Below, piece by piece: positions 25,794-34,403 of a stretch of 64,000 nt of DNA. Below the pieces are notes generated by a model, which was not told where the DNA came from, did no database searches, and worked only from the letters and a program-made list of their open reading frames with translations. The stretch is from Verrucomicrobiota bacterium (lineage in GTDB: Bacteria > Verrucomicrobiota > Verrucomicrobiia > Limisphaerales > UBA9464). The stretch covers positions 1 through 64,000 of the forward strand of contig CANGKZ010000024.1 in assembly GCA_947454705.1 (NCBI GenBank), given 5' to 3'. Both the position numbers and the translations under genes were made by a program. The stretch's first letter is position 1. Each line of letters opens with the position of its first letter.

Positions 25794-27641
25794 TCAGCCG
25801 CGGGCCTTGACGACGGTTACGCCACCCGAGCCTTTGGAATCGGTCGAATCGTTCATCTTCGTGTACTTGGTTTGCAGGACCGTTATCAGGTTCTGCACCG
25901 TCCAGTAAAGCGTAAGACCCGAGCTGTAGTTGTAGAGGAAGGCCACGAAGAACACCGGCATGTACTTCATCATCTTCTGCTGCGCCGGATCCATCTGTGG
26001 AGAAGGCGGCGTCAGACTCGCGAGATACAGCGAGGTCATGCCCATGAGGATCGGGAACAGATTGAAGGGCAATCCCACGCCCTGAACCCCGAGGAACGGA
26101 ATGAACCCGAGTCCGGGAATGACGAACAGTGTGTCGGGCTGCGACAAATCCGCGGCCCACAGGAAGCTTTCACCGCGCAGCTCGATGGCCGTGCGGAGCA
26201 TGAAAAAGAATCCGATGAACACCGGGAACTGAATCAGCATCGGGAGGCAGCCTGCCGCCGGATTCACCTTGTTCTCCTTCATCACCGCGAGGGTCTTCTC
26301 GTTCAACTTCTGCGGGTTGTCCTTGTACTTCTCGCGCAGTGCCTGGAGCTGCGGCTGGATGGCCTGCATGCGCTTCATGGAGCGCGTGCTTGCTGCCGTC
26401 AGCGGCCAGAAGAGGCCCTTGATGATGATCGTGATGGCCACGATCGACCATCCGTACGAGGGAATGAAATTGTGGATTCCGTTGAGGCTCAGCAGGAGTC
26501 CCTTGGCGAAGAAGCCGGTGATGCCGGAGAAATCCATCACCAGGTCCAGCTGCGGATCAATACGAGACAAGGTGAAGTACTCCTTCGGTCCCGCGTAAAC
26601 CCGGAACCGGTGCTCAAACGTTTTTCCCGGGGCCAGATTGGTTCCCCCGATGAGGAAGGCGGTCTGATAGGCGTGGGGATTGGCATTCAGCTTGCCGTCG
26701 GCTTCCAGCTGTTCGCGCGTGGGCCGCGGCAGCGGGTAATTGCGGACGATCACCTGTTCCGCCGGATGATCAGGAACCGCGATGAGGGCAAAGAAGCGGT
26801 TGTGCACCGCAGCCCAAACGACGTTCGACGAACCAGCCGTGATCTCGGTCAACGGCGTTCCGGGAATGCACCCGAACTTGGAATTCGCAAAGCGGGTGGC
26901 CTCGAAATGTTCGCTGCGTTCTCCGTTGAACCAGAAGGCGCCGGTGTTCTCGCTCGTTTCGTGCGGATCCATCGGGGAACCCGTTCCAATCACCAACTCA
27001 CGCGTCGGGATCGTCACCGACTGGCTTCCAGAGTTCTCCACGCGCACCGAGGCGTTGAACTCGTAATTGGTCGAGAAGCTGAATTCCTTCACCACCTTCA
27101 GCCCGTTGGGCAGGACCTTCTCGGCCTTGACTCCGGTCGCAGTCTTGGAAAGCGCGTACGTCTCGTCCGTGCCTTCGCCCGGAGCATTGAAGAAGGAAAA
27201 GGCCGGTAGGAAAGCCGGTTTGTTCAACGCGGCGAGCTCCACCGGGCCGTCGGTCTTCTTCGTGCGACCCGCCTTGGCCGGATAGTCCTTCAGCTCGACG
27301 TACTTGAGCCCACCGCCCTCGGAGGTGAACACGGCCCGCACCTTCGGAGTGTCAATGGACAGGGTCTGCTCGGTGGCCGACGACCGCATCGGAGGCAGCG
27401 GACGCGGACCAGCGACCGAGGAAGCCGTACCCACGTTGGGGGCTGCCGGAACGGCAGCGGCGGAATCCGAAGCGGATTTCGTCGCAGCCTTGGCCGCAGA
27501 ATCAGCGGCCGCGACCGGCGCGTTGGTGGACGGGCGTGGGCGGTTTGGGTCGGGCTTGGCCAGGTAATTGTTGACCAGGTAGAACCACCCGAGGAGGAAA
27601 ACGAGTGATGCAGCAACGATGCTGATGCCTTTGCGGTCCAT
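25794..27641 (-). CDS. yidC: Membrane protein insertase YidC
   Basis: This 615-residue insertase folds and inserts inner-membrane proteins, alone or with SecYEG. It has the Gram-negative architecture: an N-terminal membrane helix ('GISIVAASLVFLLGWFYLVN'), an Ala/Pro/Ser-rich linker, a large periplasmic beta domain (about residues 90-360), then the conserved 60KD_IMP core with 'SYGWSIVAITIIIKGLFWPL', 'AIQPQLQALREKYKDNPQKL' and later helices ending 'LTLYWTVQNLITVLQTKY'. The start ATG lies 3 bp after the yidD stop, supporting co-translation. It stands in the usual rpmH-rnpA-yidD-yidC-khpB order. Confidence 0.97.
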   Translation of the reverse strand: MDRKGISIVAASLVFLLGWFYLVNNYLAKPDPNRPRPSTNAPVAAADSAAKAATKSASDSAAAVPAAPNVGTASSVAGPRPLPPMRSSATEQTLSIDTPKVRAVFTSEGGGLKYVELKDYPAKAGRTKKTDGPVELAALNKPAFLPAFSFFNAPGEGTDETYALSKTATGVKAEKVLPNGLKVVKEFSFSTNYEFNASVRVENSGSQSVTIPTRELVIGTGSPMDPHETSENTGAFWFNGERSEHFEATRFANSKFGCIPGTPLTEITAGSSNVVWAAVHNRFFALIAVPDHPAEQVIVRNYPLPRPTREQLEADGKLNANPHAYQTAFLIGGTNLAPGKTFEHRFRVYAGPKEYFTLSRIDPQLDLVMDFSGITGFFAKGLLLSLNGIHNFIPSYGWSIVAITIIIKGLFWPLTAASTRSMKRMQAIQPQLQALREKYKDNPQKLNEKTLAVMKENKVNPAAGCLPMLIQFPVFIGFFFMLRTAIELRGESFLWAADLSQPDTLFVIPGLGFIPFLGVQGVGLPFNLFPILMGMTSLYLASLTPPSPQMDPAQQKMMKYMPVFFVAFLYNYSSGLTLYWTVQNLITVLQTKYTKMNDSTDSKGSGGVTVVKARG

Positions 27642-27644
27642 TAG

Positions 27645-27929
27645 TCAGAGGGAAGAGGAAAACGAGTGCGGATGAGAATATCCGGGCTTGGCGGCCGGGA
27701 TGGGATCGAGGCCGAAGCCACCCCACGGGTGACAGCGGCAAAGCCGACGAAGCGCGAAAGAGCCACCCCGAATCGCTCCATGGGCCTCAATGGCCTCGGA
27801 CGCGTAATTCGAGCAGCTGGGAATGAAACGGCAGGAAGGCGCGGGGCCGATCAGCGAAAAACGCAGCGGAATCCAGACCCGGCGATACGCGCGGATCAGA
27901 CCCAACAGGACGTATTGCGCGGCACTCAC
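27645..27929 (-). CDS. yidD: YidD membrane-insertion efficiency factor
   Basis: This 94-residue protein belongs to the YidD/haemolytic family (DUF37), which supports membrane-protein insertion near YidC. The diagnostic segments are 'CRFIPSCSNYASEAIEAHG' and 'RLCRCHPWGGFGLDPIP'. I set the start at a GTG overlapping the rnpA stop as GTGA (27926-27929). The much longer open frame reaching back to 28253 runs antiparallel to nothing useful and overlaps rnpA entirely, so it is not used. It is expected at the inner face of the membrane. Confidence 0.93.
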   Translation of the reverse strand: MSAAQYVLLGLIRAYRRVWIPLRFSLIGPAPSCRFIPSCSNYASEAIEAHGAIRGGSFALRRLCRCHPWGGFGLDPIPAAKPGYSHPHSFSSSL

Positions 27930-28348
27930 GCAGACGCGGTCACGGACGTGGACTCCGGGGTAGAACCCGGCTTGGCCTCCGACTGGAGCAACCCAACCCG
28001 CTTGAGCGCAGCAAGAAAGTCCCTCTCCACCGCCTCCGCAGAACGCGGGGCGATGGAGGGACGTGCGACTAAAACGAGGTCCACGGCGGTTGTTAGACGG
28101 TGCTGATTGCGCCGAAACGCCTCCCGCAACAGGCGGCGGGCGCGGGTTCGCACCACAGCGGACCCGATCCGACTTCCCGTCACGACCCCGAGGCGTGATC
28201 CCGCCCGGGATACGGACGGCGCCCAATTGAGGATAAGGCATCCCTGCACCCACCGCTGGCCGTCCGACTTGAGGCGGGAAAACTCCCGCGAAGCCCGGAG
28301 CCGGCGGTCGCGACCAAACCCGAATAGGTGTCGCGGCGCGGAGCCCAT
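27926..28348 (-). CDS. rnpA: Ribonuclease P protein component
   Basis: This 140-residue basic protein is the protein subunit of RNase P, which matures tRNA 5' ends. It shows 'RRLRASREFSRLKSDGQRW' near the N-terminus and the signature 'GSAVVRTRARRLLREAFRRN' (a variant of the RNR box) around residue 61. It begins 7 bp after the rpmH stop and ends overlapping yidD. A C-terminal extension of about 20 residues ('KPGSTPESTSVTASA') goes beyond the usual 115-125 residues. No RNase P RNA gene was seen. Confidence 0.94.
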   Translation of the reverse strand: MGSAPRHLFGFGRDRRLRASREFSRLKSDGQRWVQGCLILNWAPSVSRAGSRLGVVTGSRIGSAVVRTRARRLLREAFRRNQHRLTTAVDLVLVARPSIAPRSAEAVERDFLAALKRVGLLQSEAKPGSTPESTSVTASA

Positions 28349-28355
28349 GGGTAAA

Positions 28356-28493
28356 TCAGACCTGCGTCAGGCGTTTGCGGCCGACGCGACGACGGTTGGA
28401 AAGGATTCCCCGGCCGCTCTTGGTCTTCATGCGGGCGCGGAACCCGTGCTGACGCACCCGGCGGATCTTCGAAGGTTGGTACTGGCGTTTCAT
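28356..28493 (-). CDS. rpmH: Ribosomal protein bL34
   Basis: This 45-residue, highly basic protein is bL34 of the large ribosomal subunit. It starts '[20 protein letters not shown]' and continues '[20 protein letters not shown]', an almost consensus L34. It is the first gene of the rpmH-rnpA-yidD-yidC-khpB cluster and is preceded by a promoter-like pair. In many bacteria this cluster lies near dnaA and the origin, but neither is evident in the window. Confidence 0.97.
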   Translation of the reverse strand: MKRQYQPSKIRRVRQHGFRARMKTKSGRGILSNRRRVGRKRLTQV

Positions 28494-28530
28494 GTGTTCA
28501 TCACCGTTCCCGACAGGAGCGGAGCGGGAA

Positions 28531-28558
28531 ACGGTACCAATCGAACAAGTCGCGTCAA
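28531..28558 (-). promoter_or_regulatory. Predicted promoter of rpmH-rnpA-yidD-yidC-khpB
   Basis: On the minus strand TTGACG (28553-28558) is followed after 16 bp by TACCGT (28531-28536), about 38 bp before the rpmH ATG. The -35 is strong and the -10 weak. The rest of the 323-bp gap up to 28816 shows no gene. Confidence 0.4.
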
Positions 28559-28816
28559 TCCCTGCGTGAAAGTAGTTTTAGTCGACCCCGCTTCAAGCCT
28601 CGAAAATCAACCCTCGGGGACATCAAAACCCATGCATTTGCTCAGAAAACCAACCTTTTTCAATCGCGGGAGTTTCCGGGAAAAAATTTAGGATTTCTTC
28701 CGCTTACCCGGCACGAAACGCCCCATCGGCATCGTTTCGAGCGGTCAGTTTTTCGTAGGCCGGGCAAAAGTCCAAAGTCGCGCGAGGCATCCAGCATCCA
28801 GCATCGCCCCTGCGAA

Positions 28817-29959
28817 TCAGCCGCCTTTCCGCGGCCCCAGCCCGACGATGTCGATCAGGGCCTTTTGCAATACCATGGCCTCGTCCAGGCTGCTGCTGAC
28901 CAACTGGACGTTCGCCTGAAGCAGAACCGACATCGCACGGATCAACTCCGGCAGCTCGTAGTTGTCGGTCTGCCGCATGGCCTGGAACAGCACGAAGGGA
29001 TGCGAGGCCAGCGGATTGAACCGACGATCTTCCGGAAGCGCCGCCGGAGGAATGCGGTCGAGCTGGGATTTGAAGGAATTGTAATCGCGCGCCGGCTTCA
29101 AAATGCCCCGGATCCGAAGGTCCTTGAGCATGAGAAGTGCGCGGATCTTGGTCAGCAATCCGTAGAGCAACCCGATTTCAGACTTCTTTCGGTCGATGCC
29201 CGCGCGGATCTCCCACAATTCCTGATCCAGCACGCGCATCAGCTTGCCGAGATTCCGCTCGCCGAGCGCCTCGCCCAGCGCAAAGGCCTGCGCCAGCTTC
29301 TGCTTGGTGGTCAGGATTTGGACATCATCGAGGGTGATTTCCGAACGATCCCCCACGTACAGCAGGAGTTTTTCCACCTCGCTCGCCAGCGCGCGCAGAT
29401 TCGGCCCCACGCGGGTGACCAGTTCGGCAACCGCCTCGGCCCCGATGCTCTTGCCACCGGTTTGCACCAACCGCATGGCCTCGGACTCCGCATGTGCGGA
29501 CCAATCCCGGTCATCCGCCGAGAGCGCCGCAAACAACTCCACACTGCCGGTCTTCTCGATGGTCTTGAAAAACGAGCGTCGCTTGTCGGGTTTGCCGCCC
29601 GAGATCAGCAGCCGGACTCCATCCCACCGAAACGTTTTGAGCGTTTCCGCCAGGCTTCCGAGCGCGGCAGTCACGGCGGCGCTCGATGCGGTGCGGTCCT
29701 CACCGAGAAAGGTGCAATCCTTGAACCACACCACCTTCGCCCCACCGAAAAACGGCAGTGTTTGCAGGGCTTCGTGAAGTTTGGAGAGGCGCCTCAGCGC
29801 CTCCTCGGAATTCCCCGCGCCGGCCTCGACCACCTCGTGGTCCATGCCTCCAGCCTCGGCGCACCATTGCTCATAAAGCTGACGCGCGCGTTGCTTGACC
29901 GAAAATTCATCGTCGCCGCAGACCAACTTCAGCGGCGCGCTGGAGGCCGGGGCAGCCAT
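28817..29959 (-). CDS. holA: DNA polymerase III delta subunit
   Basis: This 380-residue protein is the clamp-loader delta subunit, which opens the beta clamp. Family features are the N-terminal 'KLVCGDDEFSVKQRARQLYE', 'LQTLPFFGGAKVVWFKDC', 'GVRLLISGGKPDKRRSFFKT', the mid-domain 'VTRVGPNLRALASEVEKLLL' and the C-terminal collar 'GLLYGLLTKIRALLMLKDLR'. I set the start at the ATG at 29959, which overlaps the stop of the upstream gene by one base (TAATG), implying coupled translation. The longer open frame reaching 30271 lies over that neighbour and is not supported. Confidence 0.93.
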   Translation of the reverse strand: MAAPASSAPLKLVCGDDEFSVKQRARQLYEQWCAEAGGMDHEVVEAGAGNSEEALRRLSKLHEALQTLPFFGGAKVVWFKDCTFLGEDRTASSAAVTAALGSLAETLKTFRWDGVRLLISGGKPDKRRSFFKTIEKTGSVELFAALSADDRDWSAHAESEAMRLVQTGGKSIGAEAVAELVTRVGPNLRALASEVEKLLLYVGDRSEITLDDVQILTTKQKLAQAFALGEALGERNLGKLMRVLDQELWEIRAGIDRKKSEIGLLYGLLTKIRALLMLKDLRIRGILKPARDYNSFKSQLDRIPPAALPEDRRFNPLASHPFVLFQAMRQTDNYELPELIRAMSVLLQANVQLVSSSLDEAMVLQKALIDIVGLGPRKGG

Positions 29960-30462
29960 TACTTGTCCTCGGGTTCCTCTCCAGCTCCGCTCTCCCCTTC
30001 CCCTTCGTTCTCCGCAGCGTCGGGATCCTCCTGTCCGATCCGCGCCAGCACTTCGCTCATGTCCTCCACCTGATTGAACAGATGCGAGGTCACGTAAATG
30101 GGCTTCTTCTGCATCGCCGCGAGGGCCAGGCAATCGCTCGGACGCGCATCGATCTCGACCAGCTTCTCGCCGAGCTCGTTCTGCTGTTTGAGAATGAGAC
30201 GCGCAAAATAGGTCGAGCTGCGGAGCTCGGTGATGACCACGCGTTCCACCGAAATTCCAAATCCGGCACACATGCGGCCAATCAGGTCATGGGTGAGCGG
30301 ACGCTCGTGATGAGCGCCGCGCAGGGCCATGCCGATGACATTGCCCATGTTGAGCTCCACCTGGATGACGAACACCTTCTCGTCATTGCCAACGAACAGC
30401 GCACAACCGCTGTTGGCGGGGAGGAGCCCCCGGATCTGGACCTGGACCACGTCCTTCTTCAT
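29959..30462 (-). CDS. Bifunctional nuclease family protein (DUF151)
   Basis: This 167-residue protein begins at the ATG of 'MKKDVVQVQIRGLLPANSGC'. It matches the bifunctional-nuclease (BFN/DUF151) family: 'ALFVGNDEKVFVIQVELNMG', 'RPLTHDLIGRMCAGFG', 'SSTYFARLIL' and 'IDARPSDCLALAAMQKKPIY'. The C-terminus is strongly acidic ('DPDAAENEGEGESGAGEEPE'). Nuclease activity is known for some relatives but not established for bacterial ones in general. It overlaps the holA start, so a link with replication or repair is a contextual inference. The start at 30615 in the open frame would add an unrelated N-terminus and was rejected. Confidence 0.9.
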   Translation of the reverse strand: MKKDVVQVQIRGLLPANSGCALFVGNDEKVFVIQVELNMGNVIGMALRGAHHERPLTHDLIGRMCAGFGISVERVVITELRSSTYFARLILKQQNELGEKLVEIDARPSDCLALAAMQKKPIYVTSHLFNQVEDMSEVLARIGQEDPDAAENEGEGESGAGEEPEDK

Positions 30463-30620
30463 TGGCGCAATGTGGGCGGCGGAGAAGGCTAAATCAAGCT
30501 GCGGAAACCCTCGCGACCGGAAGATTGCGTGACGCATCCGGTTGATCCAGCGCTTGCCTTCGCCGCCGGATCCCTCGCAGGGTTTCGCTTTCGGCAGCCC
30601 GCCGGGCCGATTCAATCCGC

Positions 30621-30845
30621 ATGCATCCTGACGAATCCATCCACGTGGACGGCACCGTAACCGAAGCCCTTCCCCAAGGGCTTTTCCGCGTTGTGTTGAG
30701 CAACGGACACGTGCTGGTGGGTCATCTCGCCAAGGCGCTCAAAGCCGCGGCATTGCAGGTGCCCACCGGATCCGTCGTGGAACTGGAACTCTCGCCGTGC
30801 GACCTCTCGCGCGGACGCATCCTCGGAGTAAAACCCAAGGCTTAG
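30621..30845 (+). CDS. infA: Translation initiation factor IF-1-like protein
   Basis: This 74-residue S1/OB-fold protein resembles IF-1, which binds the 30S A site during initiation. The matching parts are 'VDGTVTEALPQGLFRVVLSN', 'GHVLVGHLA' and 'VELELSPCDLSRGRI'. The middle segment 'KALKAAALQVPTGSV' replaces the usual 'RMNFIRILPGDKV' and lacks several basic residues. That suggests a paralogue rather than the housekeeping copy, though a divergent single copy is possible. It stands alone, divergent from the DUF151-holA pair across 158 bp and convergent with apaG. Confidence 0.85.
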   Translation: MHPDESIHVDGTVTEALPQGLFRVVLSNGHVLVGHLAKALKAAALQVPTGSVVELELSPCDLSRGRILGVKPKA

Positions 30846-30886
30846 AACGAAGACCGGGGCACGTTTCGATGCCCGCAGCTCATTCC

Positions 30887-31300
30887 CTACTCTTCGTCGA
30901 ACTCGCCCTGGGGAACGATCATCTTGAACAGCGGGATGCGAACCACGATGCGTCGCCCCGTTTCATCCAGCCCCAGATAGGCCCCTTCCGCGGTCGCCGT
31001 CCGCGTGGCAAACACGTGTCGGCTGTTGTAGCTGAATTTCTCGCCCGGAGGGATCACCGGGAACTCCCCCACCACTCCGTCTCCTTCCACCACCAGACTG
31101 GTGCCGTCGTCGTGACGCACCACCCACTTGCGCCCCTTGAGGGTCACCGTGAGATCGCTGTCGTTGTGGATGCTGATGAAATAGACAAAGGAATGCGGAA
31201 GATCCGGCGAGGCCGACTCCGGCAACCGCTGATAGACGATGCGGTCAATGGTAACACGCAGTCCTTCCAAGGATTCGGGCTGCGGGGATTTATCGGCCAT
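30887..31300 (-). CDS. apaG: ApaG domain protein
   Basis: This 137-residue protein is a complete ApaG (DUF525) beta-sandwich: 'LRVTIDRIVYQRL', 'HSFVYFISIHNDSDLTVTLK', 'GRKWVVRHDDGTSLVVEGDG', 'VVGEFPVIPPGEKFSYNS' and 'AYLGLDETGRRIVVRIPLF'. ApaG proteins share a fibronectin-III-like fold; cellular role is not settled, although some bind pyrophosphate or nucleotides. I chose the ATG of 'MADKSPQPESLEG'; thirteen further residues are open upstream. It lies 56 bp after the agmatine deiminase gene on the same strand. Confidence 0.9.
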   Translation of the reverse strand: MADKSPQPESLEGLRVTIDRIVYQRLPESASPDLPHSFVYFISIHNDSDLTVTLKGRKWVVRHDDGTSLVVEGDGVVGEFPVIPPGEKFSYNSRHVFATRTATAEGAYLGLDETGRRIVVRIPLFKMIVPQGEFDEE

Positions 31301-31356
31301 GGCTTCGCAAACGGTAGGGGACTTGGGGGCTAAGTCCAAAGTCCAAAGTCCAACGA

Positions 31357-32409
31357 TCAGGCGGGCTCTTGCTGGGAGATGCAGTGGAAGGAACCCAAGC
31401 CCCAGATCAGTTCCGTCGAGTCGACGCCAATGACCCGGTGCTTCGGGAACACTCCCTGCAGGATCTTTAGGGCTTCGGAGTCCCGCGGATCCCGGTAGGT
31501 CGGAACGAGCACCATGCCATTCGCGATGTAGAAATTGGCGTAGCTCGCCGGAAGACGCTGTCCGTCGTGCTCCAATCGTCCCGGCATCGGCAGATCCACC
31601 ACGCGCAGCAGTCGTCCCGTTTCATCGCGCAGCGTTTTCAACCGCTCGGAGTTTTCCTTCAACGGCTCGTGATTCTCATCCGTGGGGTCCGGCTCCACCA
31701 CCGTCACCACGGTGTTCGAATCCACAAACCGTGTCAGATCATCCACGTGCCCGTCGGTGTCGTCTCCGACAATGCCATCGCCCAGCCAGAGAATGTTCCG
31801 CACCCCCAGGTAATCGCACAAATACCGCTCGATCTCGGGCCGGGTGAGATGCGGATTTCGATTGGGGTTCAGCAGACATGCCTCGGTGGTGATGAGCGTT
31901 CCGGTGCCGTTGACATCCAGCGATCCGCCTTCCATCACGATCCCCGGCGAGAACAGCGGCAGTCCACGGAACGCCGCGACGTGCTGCGGCACCGCGTCAT
32001 CCAGATCGAACGGCGGATACTTGCCACCCCACGCATTGTATCCCCAGTCCACCACCGCGCGCTCGTGGCGCCCGCCCTGGTCCCGAACCAGGAAGATCGG
32101 GCCGTGGTCCCGGCACCAGGGCTCGTAGCTGGGGAAATGATGAAATTGAACCCGACCCAGCGGCGTACCGTTTTTGGTAAGCAGACCACGGACCCATTCC
32201 TCCATCTCGCGGTGCCACACGTTGATGTGAACCTCCTCCACCGTCACCAGGTGCTTGATCAGCTCCGCATACACCGGTGGAACGGTGTCGTATTTGCCCG
32301 GAAAACTGATGCCTTCGGGCCGCGGCCAGCTGAACCAGGTACCCGCATGGGGTTCCCATTCGGCCGGCATTCGATATCCCAGGGAGGCTGGAGTCGGAGT
32401 GGTGTTCAT
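31357..32409 (-). CDS. aguA: Agmatine deiminase
   Basis: This 350-residue enzyme converts agmatine to N-carbamoylputrescine plus ammonia, a step in arginine-to-putrescine metabolism. Guanidine-modifying (PPAD) family hallmarks are 'MPAEWEPHAGTWFSWP', 'PSYEPWCRDHGPIFLV', 'GIVMEGGSLDVNGTGTLITT', 'GDDTDGHVDDLTRFV' and the C-terminal nucleophile in 'GLGSFHCISQQEPA'. The start is the ATG of 'MNTTPTPASLGYR'; the open frame upstream to 32685 lacks family similarity. No N-carbamoylputrescine amidase is encoded next to it. It is transcribed divergently from the glycosyltransferase gene at 32516. Confidence 0.93.
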   Translation of the reverse strand: MNTTPTPASLGYRMPAEWEPHAGTWFSWPRPEGISFPGKYDTVPPVYAELIKHLVTVEEVHINVWHREMEEWVRGLLTKNGTPLGRVQFHHFPSYEPWCRDHGPIFLVRDQGGRHERAVVDWGYNAWGGKYPPFDLDDAVPQHVAAFRGLPLFSPGIVMEGGSLDVNGTGTLITTEACLLNPNRNPHLTRPEIERYLCDYLGVRNILWLGDGIVGDDTDGHVDDLTRFVDSNTVVTVVEPDPTDENHEPLKENSERLKTLRDETGRLLRVVDLPMPGRLEHDGQRLPASYANFYIANGMVLVPTYRDPRDSEALKILQGVFPKHRVIGVDSTELIWGLGSFHCISQQEPA

Positions 32410-32515
32410 CGTGACGCCCCGGAGTGAAGCGAATGGCGGCGCGGTGGCAAGCCGTCGTGTGGTCGAAGATTTGCCCTCTCGACATCTCGCGCCAATTCGG
32501 TAGGACCGCGACGGC

Positions 32516-33151
32516 ATGCCGACGTCGCGACTCATCGTCTTCGTACGCGCCCCACAATTGGGCGCGGTGAAGACCCGCCTTGCCGTCGCCCTCGGCCCGG
32601 ATGGCGCGCTGGCGGCGTATCGACGGTTGCTCGACACACTATCCCATTCGCTGAAACACCTTCCCGGAGTCGAACTCCGCCACACTCCGGATTCCGCCGG
32701 AGACCTCCTTCAGCCGTGGCTTCAACCCGGTTGGACGCTTGCCGGACAGGGTTCCGGCCCGCTGGGCGAACGATTGAGCCGGGCCGCGGAACAGGCGTTT
32801 CAGGACGGAGTGGAACAGCTGTTCATCATTGGCTCCGACTCACCGGAAATCACAAAAAAGGACATCGAGTCCGCATGGAACGCGCTTAGAACCACCGACG
32901 TCGTGCTGGGACCGGCCGAGGACGGGGGCTATTGGGGAATCGGTCTGCGGGGTCCGTTTTGCGAGGTGTTTCAGAGCATCGACTGGAGCACCCCCGCCGT
33001 ACTCCAACAAACCCTTGCCCGGGCGCGTCAGGCCAATCGATCCATCACGCTGCTGCGAACCTTGTCCGACGTGGACACCGAAGCCGACTGGCAGGCTTGG
33101 CTGCGCCGGGTCGATTCCCGCTGGACTCCTTCCCGGAAATCCACGTCCTGA
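32516..33151 (+). CDS. TIGR04282-family (DUF2064) glycosyltransferase
   Basis: This 211-residue cytoplasmic protein has the compact GT-A fold of the TIGR04282/DUF2064 family. Motifs are 'RLIVFVRAPQLGAVKTRLA' at the N-terminus, 'FIIGSDSPEI' in place of the usual metal-binding DSP, and 'VVLGPAEDGGYWGIGL'. Family members are often found with other glycosyltransferases; the sugar donor and acceptor are unknown. Here it stands next to a SOUL lipoprotein gene 56 bp downstream, so the context offers no pathway. Confidence 0.9.
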   Translation: MPTSRLIVFVRAPQLGAVKTRLAVALGPDGALAAYRRLLDTLSHSLKHLPGVELRHTPDSAGDLLQPWLQPGWTLAGQGSGPLGERLSRAAEQAFQDGVEQLFIIGSDSPEITKKDIESAWNALRTTDVVLGPAEDGGYWGIGLRGPFCEVFQSIDWSTPAVLQQTLARARQANRSITLLRTLSDVDTEADWQAWLRRVDSRWTPSRKSTS

Positions 33152-33207
33152 CCCTGGCCAACGGGTTCCTTCGGTTGCGCCTGTGGGCTTCGGTCGTACC
33201 CTCCGGC

Positions 33208-33780
33208 ATGTCTCGAATTCTTATCGTCGCCGGATTGGTCGGCGTGGCGATTGTCAGCTTCGCCGGATGCCAGGCCACCCGGGCCGGGTACGAAACGGCG
33301 CCGTATCGCGTGCTGCAAAAGGACGGCCGCGTGGAGCTTCGCGACTACCCCCCGCTCCACATCGCGGAAACCCGCCAGGGAGGCGACGACTTCATGCGCC
33401 TTTTTCGGTACATCTCCCGCGACAACGCGGCCGACCAGAAAATCGCCATGACCACGCCGGTGTTCATGTCCGAGGGAGGCTCAGGCCAGCGCACCATGGC
33501 CTTCGTGTTGCCCGGGAAATTGTCTTCTCCCCCGTCGCCGAAAAACGAACAGGTCGCGGTGCGTGAACTCCCCGGCGGAACGTTTGCGGCTCTTCGTTTC
33601 CGGGGCGGTCGTCAGGGTCCGGATGGCGAAGCCCTCGCCCGCCTTCGCACCTGGCTTAAGGAACACCAGCGAACCGCCGTGGGAGAACCCATGTTTGCCT
33701 ACTTTGATCCTCCCTGGACTCCCGCCTTTCTGCGCCGAAACGAAGTCATGCTTCGACTCCAGCCCAAGCCCCAGCCCTGA
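33208..33780 (+). CDS. SOUL heme-binding family lipoprotein
   Basis: This 190-residue lipoprotein has a short signal with lipobox 'VSFAGC', then a SOUL domain: 'YETAPYRVLQKDGRVELRDY', 'RLFRYISRDNAADQKIAMTT', 'PVFMSEGGSGQRTMAFVLPG' and 'EPMFAYFDPPWTPAFLRRNE'. SOUL proteins bind heme or other hydrophobic ligands; the ligand here is not known. I used the ATG at 33208; the open frame extends back to 32932 but over the preceding gene. Location is predicted as membrane-anchored outside the cytoplasm. Confidence 0.9.
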   Translation: MSRILIVAGLVGVAIVSFAGCQATRAGYETAPYRVLQKDGRVELRDYPPLHIAETRQGGDDFMRLFRYISRDNAADQKIAMTTPVFMSEGGSGQRTMAFVLPGKLSSPPSPKNEQVAVRELPGGTFAALRFRGGRQGPDGEALARLRTWLKEHQRTAVGEPMFAYFDPPWTPAFLRRNEVMLRLQPKPQP

Positions 33781-33814
33781 TACAGCCCCGGTCGGTTCAT
33801 TCCCCACTCCCCGA

Positions 33815-33848
33815 ATCCGTGCTGAATCTGTGTTAATCCGTGTCTAAA
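33815..33848. repeat. Family A-like repeat fragment
   Basis: CTGAATCTGTGTTAATCCGT followed by GTCTAA resembles one arm of the 190-bp elements and the degenerate unit at 2047-2184. It lies between the SOUL gene and the next plus-strand gene. Confidence 0.4.
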
Positions 33849-33937
33849 CGTTCCGCTTCAGCCACCGGATTCGTCACCAAAAATCCGCGTGCGGAATCGG
33901 GTTCGCCCGCTAGCCTTTCCCGCGTCACCCGATCTTC

Positions 33938-34369
33938 ATGAACACATTCCAACGCACCTGCCTCGCCGCCGCCGTTTTCGCCTCCACCGCCCTCGTCGGG
34001 TTTGCCGATGATCTCGCCAAGCTCGAGGGCAAGTGGACCACCAAGAAGACCGGTCCCGACGGCAACTCCTACACCCAGACCATCGAGGTCAAGAAGGGCA
34101 AGTTCCAGTTCCGCGTGCTGCGCGGATCCGACGACCTCGTCATCTACGCGGAAGGCGCGCTCAAGACCGAGACTTCCGGTCCGTTCAGCGTCGCGCATTT
34201 CACCGACATCAAGGCCGGTGCCTCGGAATCTGATACCAATCCGATCAACGACGATCGCGCCTCGGTGTATATCCTGAGCGACGACACCTGGACGGTTGCG
34301 CAGAACTTCGACAAGGAACGCGACGGCCAGAAGCCCAGCGCCGACGTCTACACCCGCTCCAAGAAGTAA
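33938..34369 (+). CDS. Small secreted protein, unknown function
   Basis: This 143-residue protein has a clear signal peptide ('TCLAAAVFASTALVGFA'). The mature part begins 'DDLAKLEGKWTTKKTGPDGN' and continues as beta-rich sequence ('QTIEVKKGKFQFRVLRGSDD', 'FSVAHFTDIKAG', 'DDTWTVAQNFDKERDG'). 'LEGKW' followed by alternating strands recalls the TIGR03067-type planctomycete domain or a lipocalin-like barrel, but I cannot assign a family. A strong ATG start has no obvious Shine-Dalgarno. A terminator-like hairpin lies about 110 bp downstream inside a repeat element. Confidence 0.75.
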   Translation: MNTFQRTCLAAAVFASTALVGFADDLAKLEGKWTTKKTGPDGNSYTQTIEVKKGKFQFRVLRGSDDLVIYAEGALKTETSGPFSVAHFTDIKAGASESDTNPINDDRASVYILSDDTWTVAQNFDKERDGQKPSADVYTRSKK

Positions 34370-34403
34370 CCGCGGGCGAGCGCGAGGAATGATCCTCAAC
34401 CCG

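Noticed and set aside
25206-27209. A 667-residue plus-strand open frame across khpB and yidC
   Set aside because: It is antisense to two conserved genes in a conserved cluster and shows no domain; GC-rich codon bias produces such frames.
28494-28816. Chromosome origin next to rpmH
   Set aside because: No dnaA gene, DnaA-box cluster or AT-rich unwinding region was seen here, although the cluster is often close to oriC.
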